Source: Rhizobium esperanzae (GTDB lineage Bacteria > Pseudomonadota > Alphaproteobacteria > Rhizobiales > Rhizobiaceae). Taken from it: a stretch of DNA of 39,417 nucleotides. A program made the position numbers and the translations under genes. Below the pieces are notes generated by a model. That model had not been told where the DNA came from and made no database searches. It saw only the letters and a program-made list of their open reading frames with translations. How positions within the stretch are numbered: position 1 is the stretch's first letter; every line of letters starts with the position of its first letter. Of this stretch, positions 7,548-14,934 are shown one piece after another. The stretch lies in contig NZ_MXPU01000030.1 of the NCBI RefSeq assembly GCF_002204185.1, positions 1-39,417 on the forward strand, read 5' to 3'.

Positions 7548-7946
7548 ATGACAATGACTGATCCGTTGGGCGATATGCTCACCCGTATCCGCAACGGCGC
7601 TTCCCGCCGCAAGTCGTCGGTTTCGACGCCTGCGTCCAAGCTCCGTGCGCGTGTTCTCGATGTCCTGCAGTCCGAAGGCTACATCCGTGGCTATTCCGTT
7701 GTCGATTTCGGCAATGGCAAGTCGGAGCTCAACATCGAGCTGAAGTATTATGAAGGCGCATCGGTGATCCGTGAGATCGGCCGTGTGTCCAAGCCGGGCC
7801 GCCGGGTTTATGTCTCGGTCAAGTCCATTCCGCAGGTCGCGAACGGCCTCGGCATCACCATCCTTTCGACTCCGAAGGGCGTGATGGCCGATCACCAGGC
7901 TCGCGAACAGAACGTTGGTGGCGAGGTTCTTTGCTCGGTCTTCTAA
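7548..7946 (+). CDS. rpsH: 30S ribosomal protein S8
   Basis: The 132-aa protein (MTMTDPLGDMLTRIRNG at the start; NGLGITILSTPKGVMADHQA near the end) is S8, a primary binder of the 16S central domain. In E. coli S8 also represses the spc operon by binding mRNA near rplE; I cannot tell whether that control exists here. Two ATGs lie six bases apart; the first is preferred because AAGGAG ends eight bases before it. The gap to rplF is 42 bp. Confidence 0.97.
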   Translation: MTMTDPLGDMLTRIRNGASRRKSSVSTPASKLRARVLDVLQSEGYIRGYSVVDFGNGKSELNIELKYYEGASVIREIGRVSKPGRRVYVSVKSIPQVANGLGITILSTPKGVMADHQAREQNVGGEVLCSVF

Positions 7947-7988
7947 GATTGGGCAGGGATCTCCATAGCGAACAGACAGGATCAAAAC

Positions 7989-8522
7989 ATGTCTCGTATC
8001 GGTAAGAAGCCCGTTCAGGTGCCTGCTGGGATCACGGCTACGGTCGATGGCCAGAAGGTTACCGCAAAGGGCCCGAAGGGCGAGCTGTTCTTCGTCGCAA
8101 ATGATGAAATCAGCCTCAAGCTCGAAAACAACGCGGTCGTCGTGACGCCGCTGAACCAGTCAAAGGATGCGCGTTCGAAGTGGGGCATGTCCCGCACGAT
8201 GATCGAAGGCATCTTCAAGGGCGTCAAGGACGGTTACGAGCGCAAGCTCGAAATCAACGGCGTCGGTTACCGCGCCGCCATGCAGGGTAAGAACCTGCAG
8301 CTGGCCCTCGGTTTCAGCCACGACGTGGTCTATGAACCGCCGGTCGGCATCTCGATCGCTGTTCCGAAGCCGACTGAAATCATCGTCAGCGGCATCAACA
8401 AGCAGCAGGTCGGTCAGGTTGCCGCGGAAATCCGCGAATATCGCGGTCCCGAGCCGTACAAGGGCAAGGGCGTCAAGTATGCCGACGAGCGGATCGTCCG
8501 CAAAGAAGGCAAGAAGAAGTAA
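7989..8522 (+). CDS. rplF: 50S ribosomal protein L6
   Basis: The 177-aa protein begins MSRIGKKPVQVPAGI and contains the two repeated L6 folds, with LEINGVGYRAAMQGKNLQLALGFSH in the first half and the conserved end REYRGPEPYKGKGVKYADE near residues 150-168. L6 lies at the GTPase-associated side of 50S. ACAGGATC precedes the start. Length and position (rpsH-rplF-rplR) are canonical. Confidence 0.98.
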   Translation: MSRIGKKPVQVPAGITATVDGQKVTAKGPKGELFFVANDEISLKLENNAVVVTPLNQSKDARSKWGMSRTMIEGIFKGVKDGYERKLEINGVGYRAAMQGKNLQLALGFSHDVVYEPPVGISIAVPKPTEIIVSGINKQQVGQVAAEIREYRGPEPYKGKGVKYADERIVRKEGKKK

Positions 8523-8534
8523 GGATCACGCGAA

Positions 8535-8897
8535 ATGGCTAGCAGGAAAGAAGCACTTGCACGTCGTGCCAACCGCGTGCGCCGTCATATCAAGTCGGTG
8601 GCCAATGGCCGTCCGCGCCTGTCGGTTCATCGCTCCTCGAAGAACATCTATGCTCAGATCATCGATGATGTGGCCGGCAAGACGCTTGCGTCCGCCTCCA
8701 CCCTCGACAAGGATCTGCGCGGTTCTCTGAAGACCGGTGCCGATACCGCCGCTGCCGCTGCAGTGGGCAAGCTCGTCGCCGAGCGCGCCTCCAAGGCCGG
8801 CGTGTCGGAAGTCGTATTCGACCGTGGCGCCTTCATCTATCACGGCCGCATCAAGGCTCTCGCCGAAGCGGCCCGCGAAGGCGGTCTCACCTTCTGA
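8535..8897 (+). CDS. rplR: 50S ribosomal protein L18
   Basis: The 120-aa protein has an Arg-rich N-terminus (ALARRANRVRRHIKSVANG), then RLSVHRSSKNIYAQIIDD and VVFDRGAFIYHGRIKALAEAAREGGLTF, the signature of L18, which binds 5S rRNA with L5. AAGGATC precedes the start. It is followed by a 133-bp gap holding a strong terminator-like hairpin before rpsE, whereas E. coli has no such break here. Confidence 0.98.
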   Translation: MASRKEALARRANRVRRHIKSVANGRPRLSVHRSSKNIYAQIIDDVAGKTLASASTLDKDLRGSLKTGADTAAAAAVGKLVAERASKAGVSEVVFDRGAFIYHGRIKALAEAAREGGLTF

Positions 8898-8904
8898 TCA
8901 GTTT

Positions 8905-8936
8905 CCGGCCGGACGCGTTTGCGCCGGCCGGATTTT
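8905..8936 (+). terminator. Terminator-like hairpin between rplR and rpsE
   Basis: CCGGCCGG (8905-8912) pairs with CCGGCCGG (8924-8931). Inside, after one bulged A, CGC pairs with GCG around a GTTT loop. ATTTT follows directly. The stem starts only seven bases after the rplR stop codon. The extreme GC content plus the T-run make an intrinsic terminator or strong attenuator likely. Confidence 0.72.
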
Positions 8937-8940
8937 CGCC

Positions 8941-8984
8941 GGACCGCAAGGCACTCCTCAAGAATGGGGAGGCTGATGCGGTCC
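8941..8984 (+). promoter_or_regulatory. Second stem-loop in the rpsE leader
   Basis: GGACCGCA (8941-8948) pairs perfectly with TGCGGTCC (8977-8984). A smaller CCTC/GAGG stem can form inside. There is no T-run, and the structure ends 46 bases before the rpsE start. It may be an mRNA control element or 5'-end stabiliser; no known family is recognised. Confidence 0.35.
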
Positions 8985-9030
8985 ACATTCATTTGCCGAT
9001 TGCACCCGGAAAAGAAAAAGGAAGAGGACA

Positions 9031-9600
9031 ATGGCACAGGAAAGAAGGCCGCAGCGGGAAGACCGCCAGAGCCGTGAAGAGCGCGATAGCGAATTCGTCG
9101 ACAAGCTGGTCGCGATTAATCGCGTCGCCAAGGTCGTCAAGGGCGGCCGTCGTTTTGGTTTCGCAGCACTCGTCGTCGTCGGCGACCAGAAGGGCCGCGT
9201 CGGCTTCGGCCATGGCAAGGCACGTGAAGTGCCGGAAGCCATCCGCAAGGCAACCGAAGCCGCCAAGCGCGAGCTGATCTTCGTACCGCTGCGTGACGGC
9301 CGTACGCTGCATCACGACGTCCACGGCCGCCACGGCGCCGGCAAGGTTCTGCTGCGCTCCGCCAAGGTCGGTACCGGCATCATCGCCGGCGGTCCGATGC
9401 GCGCCGTTTTCGAAACGCTCGGCATGCACGACGTCGTCGCCAAGTCGACCGGTTCGTCGAACCCCTACAACATGGTTCGCGCCACCTTCGACGCTCTGAA
9501 GCACCAGGTTCACCCGAAGGACATCGCAGCTCAGCGCGGCATCAAGTATGCAACGCTGCAGGCTCGTCGTAGCGCCTCCGGCAACGCCTCTGAAGAATAA
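9031..9600 (+). CDS. rpsE: 30S ribosomal protein S5
   Basis: The 189-aa product carries the S5 double-stranded-RNA-binding region (VDKLVAINRVAKVVKGGRRF, FAALVVVGDQKGRVGFGHGK) and the C-terminal domain (GPMRAVFETLGMHDVVAKSTGSSNPYN). S5 helps form the mRNA entry channel and affects decoding accuracy. AAGGAAGAGG ends just before the ATG, a very strong ribosome-binding site. It starts a subcluster rpsE-rpmD-rplO with gaps of 13 and 16 bp, bounded by terminator-like hairpins on both sides. Confidence 0.98.
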   Translation: MAQERRPQREDRQSREERDSEFVDKLVAINRVAKVVKGGRRFGFAALVVVGDQKGRVGFGHGKAREVPEAIRKATEAAKRELIFVPLRDGRTLHHDVHGRHGAGKVLLRSAKVGTGIIAGGPMRAVFETLGMHDVVAKSTGSSNPYNMVRATFDALKHQVHPKDIAAQRGIKYATLQARRSASGNASEE

Positions 9601-9613
9601 GAGGAGCTGACCA

Positions 9614-9823
9614 ATGGCCAAGGCTACCAAGAAGGCTGAAGCGAAGACTGTCACGATCGAACAGATCGGCAGCCCGATTCGCCGTCCGGACGTCCAGCAG
9701 CGCACGCTGATCGGTCTCGGACTGAACAAGATGCACCGTCGCCGCACGCTGGAGGATACTCCTTCCGTTCGCGGCATGATCCGTGCTGTCCAGCATCTCG
9801 TTCGCATCGTCGACGAGAAGTGA
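9614..9823 (+). CDS. rpmD: 50S ribosomal protein L30
   Basis: The 69-aa protein includes VTIEQIGSPIRRPDVQQRTL and GLGLNKMHRRRTLEDTPSVRGMI, the L30 signature. The N-terminus has a short Ala/Lys-rich lead (MAKATKKAEAKT), making it longer than E. coli L30 (59 aa). AAGAGGAGCTGACC precedes the ATG. It lies between rpsE and rplO as expected. Confidence 0.97.
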   Translation: MAKATKKAEAKTVTIEQIGSPIRRPDVQQRTLIGLGLNKMHRRRTLEDTPSVRGMIRAVQHLVRIVDEK

Positions 9824-9839
9824 GACGGAGGAAACGCTC

Positions 9840-10316
9840 ATGAAACTCAATGAAATCAAGGACAACGAAGGCTCGACCCACAGCCGCAAGCGCCTCGGCC
9901 GCGGTATCGGTTCGGGCTCGGGCAAGACGGCTGGTCGCGGTGTCAAGGGTCAGAAGTCCCGTTCCGGCGTCGCCATCAACGGCTTCGAAGGCGGTCAGAT
10001 GCCGATCTATCGTCGCCTGCCGAAGCGCGGCTTCAACAACATTTTCGCTTCCGATTTTGTTGTCGTGTCGCTCGGCCGCATTCAGGCTGCGATCGACGCC
10101 GGCAAGCTCGATGCAAAGGCGACTGTTGACGCAGCTGCCCTGAAGGCTGCCGGCGTTATCCGCCGCGCCAAGGATGGCGTTCGCGTTCTCGCCGACGGCG
10201 AGCTCAAGGCCAAGATCACCATCGTCGTCGCAGGCGCTTCCAAGCCCGCCGTCGAGAAGATCGAAAAGGCCGGCGGCACAGTGACGCTGCTTTCGGCTCC
10301 GGCTGCAGCAGAATAA
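9840..10316 (+). CDS. rplO: 50S ribosomal protein L15
   Basis: The 158-aa protein begins MKLNEIKDNEGSTHSRKRLG and has the Gly/Arg-rich N-terminal extension (RGIGSGSGKTAGRGVKGQKS) that threads into 23S rRNA, then GFEGGQMPIYRRLPKRGF. A frame extending to 9783 lies inside rpmD and is rejected, because GGAGGAAAC sits just before the ATG at 9840. A terminator-like hairpin follows 13 bp after the stop, separating it from secY. Confidence 0.98.
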   Translation: MKLNEIKDNEGSTHSRKRLGRGIGSGSGKTAGRGVKGQKSRSGVAINGFEGGQMPIYRRLPKRGFNNIFASDFVVVSLGRIQAAIDAGKLDAKATVDAAALKAAGVIRRAKDGVRVLADGELKAKITIVVAGASKPAVEKIEKAGGTVTLLSAPAAAE

Positions 10317-10329
10317 TATCTGATGATAT

Positions 10330-10362
10330 ATCGCCCGGAGTGCTTCACACCGGGCGATTTTG
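10330..10362 (+). terminator. Intrinsic terminator-like hairpin after rplO
   Basis: ATCGCCCGG (10330-10338) pairs perfectly with CCGGGCGAT (10350-10358), with a small GTG/CAC inner stem, and TTTTG follows (two of its Ts overlap the stem end). It lies 13 bases after rplO and about 190 bases before secY. The form is that of a Rho-independent terminator; secY and adk would then need readthrough or their own promoter. Confidence 0.72.
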
Positions 10363-10549
10363 CTCCCATATGTGGGCCTCACAAAAACTTGGCTGACGCG
10401 CCCGCGTCATGCCGGTAAGACTGGAAAACAAGGGTGAGGCATGGGGTTGCGCTGCAATCCGTCCAAAGCCCGGTTTTGAATTATTTTCATACTGATTCCG
10501 GGGCCGGTATTTCCCTAGGGACGCCGGAATTGGTAGGGCGGAGAATCGC

Positions 10550-11890
10550 ATGGCTTCTGCAGCGGAACAATTGGCATCCAACCTCAATTTTTCGACCTTT
10601 GCCAAAGCCGAGGATTTGAAGAAGCGCCTGTGGTTCACACTGGCTGCTCTCCTCGTCTACAGGCTCGGCACCCATATCCCGCTTCCGGGTCTCAATCCCG
10701 AAGCCTATGCCCAGGCGTTCCGCGGCCAGGCAGGCGGTATTCTCGGCCTGTTCAACATGTTCTCGGGCGGCGCCGTACAGCGTATGGCGATCTTTGCGCT
10801 CGGCATCATGCCCTATATCTCCGCTTCGATCATCGTGCAGCTGATGACTTCGGTCGTGCCGACGCTTGAAAACCTGAAGAAGGAAGGCGAGCAGGGGCGC
10901 AAGATCATCAACCAGTACACCCGCTACGGCACCGTCATTCTGGGTGCGCTCCAGGCTTACGGCATTGCCGCCGGCCTTGAGAGCGGCCAGGGCCTTGTCG
11001 TCGATCCGGGCTGGTTCTTCCGTATTTCCACCGTTCTGACGCTGCTCGGCGGCACGATGTTCCTGATGTGGCTCGGCGAGCAGATCACCTCGCGCGGTAT
11101 CGGCAACGGCATTTCGCTGATCATCTTCGCCGGTATCGCAGCCGGCCTTCCGAGCGCTCTTGCCGGCACGCTTGAACTCGGCCGCACCGGCGCGCTGTCG
11201 ACCGGCCTCATCCTGCTCGTCATCATAGTCGCGATCGCCGTCATCGGTGTCATCGTCTTCGTGGAGCGTGCCCAGCGCCGGTTGCTGATCCAGTATCCGA
11301 AGCGCCAGGTCGGCAACCGCATGTTCCAAGGCGATACCTCGCACCTGCCGCTGAAGCTGAACACCTCGGGCGTCATCCCGGCGATCTTCGCCTCTTCGCT
11401 GCTGCTTCTGCCGGCGACAGTCGCAGGCTTTGCCAACACCACTGCGATGCCTGCCTGGGCGACCTCGATCGTTGCCGCCCTCGGTCACGGACGGCCGCTT
11501 TACATGGTGCTCTATGCGGCGCTGATCGCCTTCTTCGCCTTCTTCTATACGGCCATCGTTTTCAATCCGAAGGACACGGCCGACAATCTGAAGAAGCATG
11601 GCGGCTTTATTCCCGGCATCCGTCCCGGTGAGCGCACCGCCGAATATATTGACTACGTGCTGACCCGCATCACGCTGATCGGCGCCATCTATCTTGTCTT
11701 CGTCTGCATCCTCCCTGAGATTCTGGTGTCGCAAACCGGCATTCCATTATCCCTTGGTGGGACTTCGCTTTTGATCGTGGTTAGCGTAACTCTTGATACG
11801 GTTGCACAGATCCAGGGTCACCTGATCGCGCAGCAATACGAAGGCCTGATCAAGAAATCGAAGTTGCGAGGAGGAAAGAGGGGGCGATGA
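10550..11890 (+). CDS. secY: Preprotein translocase subunit SecY
   Basis: The 446-aa polytopic membrane protein is SecY, the channel of the SecYEG translocon. Its segments include RLGTHIPLPGLN near the start, NMFSGGAVQRMAIFALGIMPYISASIIVQLMTSV (plug and TM2 region), the cytosolic loop with VFVERAQRRLLIQYPKRQVG, and FYTAIVFNPKDTADNLKKHGGFIPGIRPG. Ten hydrophobic segments are visible. GGAG seven bases upstream sets the ATG. A 233-bp gap with a terminator-like hairpin precedes it, and its TGA overlaps the adk start (ATGA). Confidence 0.98.
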   Translation: MASAAEQLASNLNFSTFAKAEDLKKRLWFTLAALLVYRLGTHIPLPGLNPEAYAQAFRGQAGGILGLFNMFSGGAVQRMAIFALGIMPYISASIIVQLMTSVVPTLENLKKEGEQGRKIINQYTRYGTVILGALQAYGIAAGLESGQGLVVDPGWFFRISTVLTLLGGTMFLMWLGEQITSRGIGNGISLIIFAGIAAGLPSALAGTLELGRTGALSTGLILLVIIVAIAVIGVIVFVERAQRRLLIQYPKRQVGNRMFQGDTSHLPLKLNTSGVIPAIFASSLLLLPATVAGFANTTAMPAWATSIVAALGHGRPLYMVLYAALIAFFAFFYTAIVFNPKDTADNLKKHGGFIPGIRPGERTAEYIDYVLTRITLIGAIYLVFVCILPEILVSQTGIPLSLGGTSLLIVVSVTLDTVAQIQGHLIAQQYEGLIKKSKLRGGKRGR

Positions 11891-12537
11891 GACTTATCCT
11901 TTTGGGGCCGCCGGGCGCGGGCAAGGGAACCCAGGCCCAGCGGATCGTGGAAAAGCACGGCATTCCGCAGCTTTCCACGGGAGATATGCTGCGGGCGGCG
12001 GTCAACGCCGGCACGGAGGTCGGCAAGCGCGCCAAGGCGGTCATGGACGCCGGCAAGCTGGTCTCTGATGAGATTGTCATCGCCATCGTCTCCGAGCGAA
12101 TCGATCAGCCCGATTGCGCCAACGGTTTCATTCTCGATGGCTTCCCCAGGACGCTCGTTCAGGCGGACGCCACCGAGGCGATGCTGAGGGCAAAGGGTCT
12201 CGATCTCTCCGTCGTCATCGAATTCCGCGTGGATGACGCTGAACTCGTCCGACGCGTTGCCGGTCGCTACTCCTGTGCGCAGTGCGGTAGCGTCTATCAC
12301 GACACCGACAAGGTCCCGGCTGATGAAGGCGTGTGCGACAAGTGCGGCTCTACCCACTTCAAGCGCCGTCCCGACGACAATCCGGAGACCATGACGGCCC
12401 GGCTGCAGGTCTACTACAAGGAAACCTCGCCGCTGATCGGTTACTACCATGCCAAGGGCAAGCTCAGGTCCGTCGACGGCATGGCTGAAATCGATCAGGT
12501 GACTGGCGAGGTCGAAGCGATTCTTTCCAAGCTGTAA
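11887..12537 (+). CDS. adk: Adenylate kinase with a four-Cys (zinc-type) lid
   Basis: The 216-aa cytosolic enzyme catalyses ATP + AMP = 2 ADP. The P-loop GPPGAGKGT is at residues 7-15, the AMP-binding segment STGDMLRA at 30-37 and the DGFPRT motif at 84-89. The long lid contains C130-x2-C133 and C150-x2-C153, which can bind a metal. E. coli Adk lacks these Cys residues, but zinc-type lids are known in Gram-positives and in Paracoccus. It overlaps secY by four bases (ATGA). In this lineage adk replaces rpmJ between secY and rpsM. Confidence 0.97.
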   Translation: MRLILLGPPGAGKGTQAQRIVEKHGIPQLSTGDMLRAAVNAGTEVGKRAKAVMDAGKLVSDEIVIAIVSERIDQPDCANGFILDGFPRTLVQADATEAMLRAKGLDLSVVIEFRVDDAELVRRVAGRYSCAQCGSVYHDTDKVPADEGVCDKCGSTHFKRRPDDNPETMTARLQVYYKETSPLIGYYHAKGKLRSVDGMAEIDQVTGEVEAILSKL

Positions 12538-12565
12538 GGCTTGAAAATAAACTTGGCGGAAACGG

Positions 12566-12593
12566 TTGCTTTTCAGCAGTGATTCCGCTAAAC
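12566..12593 (+). promoter_or_regulatory. Candidate promoter upstream of rpsM
   Basis: TTGCTT (12566-12571), a 16-bp spacer and CTAAAC (12588-12593) resemble a sigma-70 promoter in the alphaproteobacterial style. A transcript from here would run first into the hairpin at 12620-12659 and then rpsM, an arrangement that could allow attenuation. The match is modest. Confidence 0.3.
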
Positions 12594-12619
12594 ACCGCGC
12601 CAACTCGCGACATTCCCTG

Positions 12620-12663
12620 CGATCGGCGCGGATTTCCCTGGGAAGTCCGGGTGCGGTCGTTTT
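12620..12663 (+). terminator. Two-stage terminator-like hairpin between adk and rpsM
   Basis: An outer 6-bp stem (12620-12625 with 12654-12659) and an inner 9-bp stem (12629-12637 with 12641-12649, loop CTG) stack across a small internal loop and run directly into TTTT (12660-12663). It lies 83 bp after the adk stop and about 100 bp before rpsM. Confidence 0.6.
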
Positions 12664-12759
12664 GACATGTTACGGACACTAAATCTGAACGGGCGGTCCT
12701 GAGGGCCGCATAACGAAGCCCACTTGCCGGATGGCAACTGGAATGCAAGGAGAACAGGC

Positions 12760-13128
12760 GTGGCACGTATCGCTGGCGTCAACATCCCGACTGCAAAGCG
12801 CGTAGTCATCGCGCTGACCTACATTCACGGGATCGGTCCGAAATTCGCACAGGAAATCGTCGAGAAGGTCGGTATCCCGGCTGAGCGTCGTGTGCATCAG
12901 CTGACGGACGCTGAAGTCCTTCAGATCCGCGAAACCATCGACCGTGACTATCAGGTCGAGGGTGATCTTCGTCGCGAAACCGCGATGAACATCAAGCGTC
13001 TGATGGACCTCGGCTGCTACCGCGGCCTGCGTCATCGTCGCGGCCTTCCGGTCCGCGGTCAGCGCACGCACACCAATGCCCGCACCCGTAAGGGTCCGGC
13101 AAAGGCAATCGCTGGCAAGAAGAAGTAA
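12760..13128 (+). CDS. rpsM: 30S ribosomal protein S13
   Basis: The 122-aa product begins (M)ARIAGVNIPTAKRVVIALTY and has the S13 helix-two-turn-helix region and the basic tail RGQRTHTNARTRKGPAKAIAGKKK. S13 forms head-to-50S bridges and touches tRNA. A longer frame starts at 12724, but its first 12 residues are not S13-like; AAGGAG at 12748-12753 fixes the GTG at 12760 as the start. A strong hairpin follows 21 bp after the stop. Confidence 0.97.
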   Translation: MARIAGVNIPTAKRVVIALTYIHGIGPKFAQEIVEKVGIPAERRVHQLTDAEVLQIRETIDRDYQVEGDLRRETAMNIKRLMDLGCYRGLRHRRGLPVRGQRTHTNARTRKGPAKAIAGKKK

Positions 13129-13149
13129 TTTCCGGGAAACCGGGGTGGG

Positions 13150-13178
13150 GAGGCTGGCGGTCCGCGCCGGCCTCTTTT
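13150..13178 (+). terminator. Intrinsic terminator between rpsM and rpsK
   Basis: GAGGCTGGCG (13150-13159) pairs with CGCCGGCCTC (13165-13174), a 10-bp stem with one T-G wobble and loop GTCCG, followed by TTTTG. This is a textbook Rho-independent terminator shape lying inside the alpha block, where E. coli has none. Confidence 0.75.
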
Positions 13179-13261
13179 GAGTTTGGAGCGGGACCATATA
13201 GGCGCCGTTCCGGTGTAGCCGCTGGTGTTACGGCGGTGAAGAGATCAACGAAAGGAATAGC

Positions 13262-13651
13262 ATGGCTAAGGAAGCCGTCCGCGTTCGCCGTCGCGAGCGC
13301 AAGAATATCTCGTCGGGTGTCGCTCATGTCAACTCGACCTTCAACAACACGATGATCACCATCACTGATGCGCAGGGCAATGCGATCGCCTGGTCGTCGG
13401 CTGGCGCCAAGGGCTTCAAGGGCTCGCGCAAGTCGACCCCCTTCGCTGCCCAGATCGCTGCCGAAGACTGCGCCAAGAAGGCCCAGGAGCACGGCATGAA
13501 GTCGCTGGAAGTCGAAGTCTGCGGTCCGGGTTCGGGCCGTGAATCGGCTCTGCGCGCGCTCCAGGCTGCAGGTTTCATGATCACGTCCATCCGCGACGTG
13601 ACCCCGATCCCGCACAATGGCTGCCGTCCGCGCAAGAAGCGCCGCGTCTGA
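13262..13651 (+). CDS. rpsK: 30S ribosomal protein S11
   Basis: The 129-aa protein contains GVAHVNSTFNNTMITITDAQGN and KGSRKSTPFAAQIAAEDCAKKA and ends DVTPIPHNGCRPRKKRRV, all typical of S11, a platform protein that contacts mRNA in the E site. AAAGGAA precedes the ATG. The gene is isolated between two terminator-like hairpins (13150-13178 and 13665-13698), which is unusual for a gene normally cotranscribed with rpsM and rpoA. Confidence 0.98.
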   Translation: MAKEAVRVRRRERKNISSGVAHVNSTFNNTMITITDAQGNAIAWSSAGAKGFKGSRKSTPFAAQIAAEDCAKKAQEHGMKSLEVEVCGPGSGRESALRALQAAGFMITSIRDVTPIPHNGCRPRKKRRV

Positions 13652-13664
13652 TCATCGCTCTCGT

Positions 13665-13698
13665 CACCGGTGAGCGCCTTGGTGCTCCCGGTGGTTTT
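13665..13698 (+). terminator. Terminator-like hairpin between rpsK and rpoA
   Basis: CACCGG (13665-13670) pairs with CCGGTG (13688-13693). After a bulged T, GAGCGC (13672-13677) pairs with GTGCTC (13682-13687, one G-T wobble) around the loop CTTG, giving a 12-bp stem. GTTTT follows immediately. It begins 13 bases after the rpsK stop. Confidence 0.68.
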
Positions 13699-13748
13699 CA
13701 AGCTCGGTTGTCACGATTGGATGGTGGCAACGAACGGAAGGCAAACTC

Positions 13749-14759
13749 ATGATTCAGAAGAACTGGCAGGAACTGATCAAGCCGAACAAGGTGGAGTTCT
13801 CCTCGAGCTCGCGCACCAGGGCGACGCTTGTCGCCGAACCGCTGGAGCGCGGCTTCGGCCTCACCCTCGGCAACGCGCTGCGCCGCGTTCTGCTCTCCTC
13901 GCTGCGCGGTGCTGCCGTCACGGCGGTGCAGATCGACGGCGTGCTGCACGAATTCTCCTCGATTCCCGGCGTCCGCGAAGACGTCACGGATATCGTGCTC
14001 AACATCAAGGAAATCGCCATCAAGATGGATGGCGACGACGCAAAGCGCATGGTCGTGCGCAAGCAGGGCCCGGGCGTTGTCACGGCTGGCGACATTCAGA
14101 CGGTCGGCGATATCGAAATCCTCAACCCCGAGCATGTGATCTGCACGCTCGACGAGGGTGCCGAAATCCGCATGGAATTCACCGTCAACAACGGCAAGGG
14201 CTATGTTCCGGCCGAACGCAATCGTGCAGAAGATGCTCCGATCGGCCTTATCCCGGTCGACAGCCTCTATTCGCCGGTCAAGAAGGTGTCCTACAAGGTT
14301 GAAAATACCCGCGAAGGACAGGTTCTCGACTACGACAAGCTGAACATGACCATCGAAACCGATGGCTCGATCACCGGCGAAGACGCCGTCGCTTTCGCTG
14401 CGCGCATCCTCCAGGATCAGCTTGGCGTCTTCGTCAACTTCGACGAGCCGCAGAAGGAAACCGAAGAAGAAGCAGTCACCGAACTCGCTTTCAATCCGGC
14501 TCTTCTCAAGAAGGTGGACGAACTCGAACTGTCGGTCCGTTCGGCAAACTGCCTGAAGAACGACAACATCGTCTACATCGGCGACCTCATTCAGAAGACC
14601 GAAGCAGAAATGCTCCGCACGCCGAATTTTGGTCGCAAGTCGCTGAACGAAATCAAGGAAGTTCTCGCTTCCATGGGCCTGCACCTCGGCATGGAAGTGC
14701 CGGCATGGCCGCCCGAGAACATCGAAGATCTCGCCAAGCGTTACGAAGACCAGTACTGA
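13749..14759 (+). CDS. rpoA: DNA-directed RNA polymerase subunit alpha
   Basis: The 336-aa protein is RpoA. The N-terminal dimerisation domain (about 1-235) contains EPLERGFGLTLGNALRRVLLSSL and the C-terminal domain (about 255-325) contains LSVRSANCLKNDNIVYIGDLI and TPNFGRKSLNEIKEVL, including the Arg and Asn that contact UP elements and activators. It nucleates core polymerase assembly. Its length is close to other alphaproteobacterial RpoA. It is separated from rpsK by 97 bp and from rplQ by 175 bp, both with hairpins. Confidence 0.98.
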   Translation: MIQKNWQELIKPNKVEFSSSSRTRATLVAEPLERGFGLTLGNALRRVLLSSLRGAAVTAVQIDGVLHEFSSIPGVREDVTDIVLNIKEIAIKMDGDDAKRMVVRKQGPGVVTAGDIQTVGDIEILNPEHVICTLDEGAEIRMEFTVNNGKGYVPAERNRAEDAPIGLIPVDSLYSPVKKVSYKVENTREGQVLDYDKLNMTIETDGSITGEDAVAFAARILQDQLGVFVNFDEPQKETEEEAVTELAFNPALLKKVDELELSVRSANCLKNDNIVYIGDLIQKTEAEMLRTPNFGRKSLNEIKEVLASMGLHLGMEVPAWPPENIEDLAKRYEDQY

Positions 14760-14819
14760 GCGGCGTGAGGAAAAGTAAAAGCGGTTTTCCGCCCGCACGC
14801 CGATCGCAAGAACATAACA

Positions 14820-14845
14820 AAAGGCAGGCTCTTTCGGCTGCCTTT
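14820..14845 (+). terminator. Terminator-like hairpin after rpoA
   Basis: AAAGGCAG (14820-14827) pairs with CTGCCTTT (14838-14845) around a 10-nt loop. The Ts form part of the stem and CCCC follows, so it is weaker by shape than the others. It begins about 60 bp after the rpoA stop and ends about 90 bp before rplQ. A further GCAGGC/GCCTGC stem lies just downstream at about 14858-14874. Confidence 0.55.
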
Positions 14846-14934
14846 CCCCGTCAAACAGCAGGCCGATCGCCTGCATGTGCCAGGAAACGGCAGGCCCACC
14901 TAACGTAAGGGCACTGCATTAAAGGAGAATAGCA

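Noticed and set aside
12662..12690. TTGACA at 12662 as an rpsM -35 element
   Set aside because: No -10-like hexamer lies at 16-18 bp (the site reads CTGAAC), and it overlaps the terminator T-run.
13698..14876. Minus-strand frame of about 390 codons opposite rpoA
   Set aside because: Antisense to rpoA with low-complexity, charged composition and no family resemblance.
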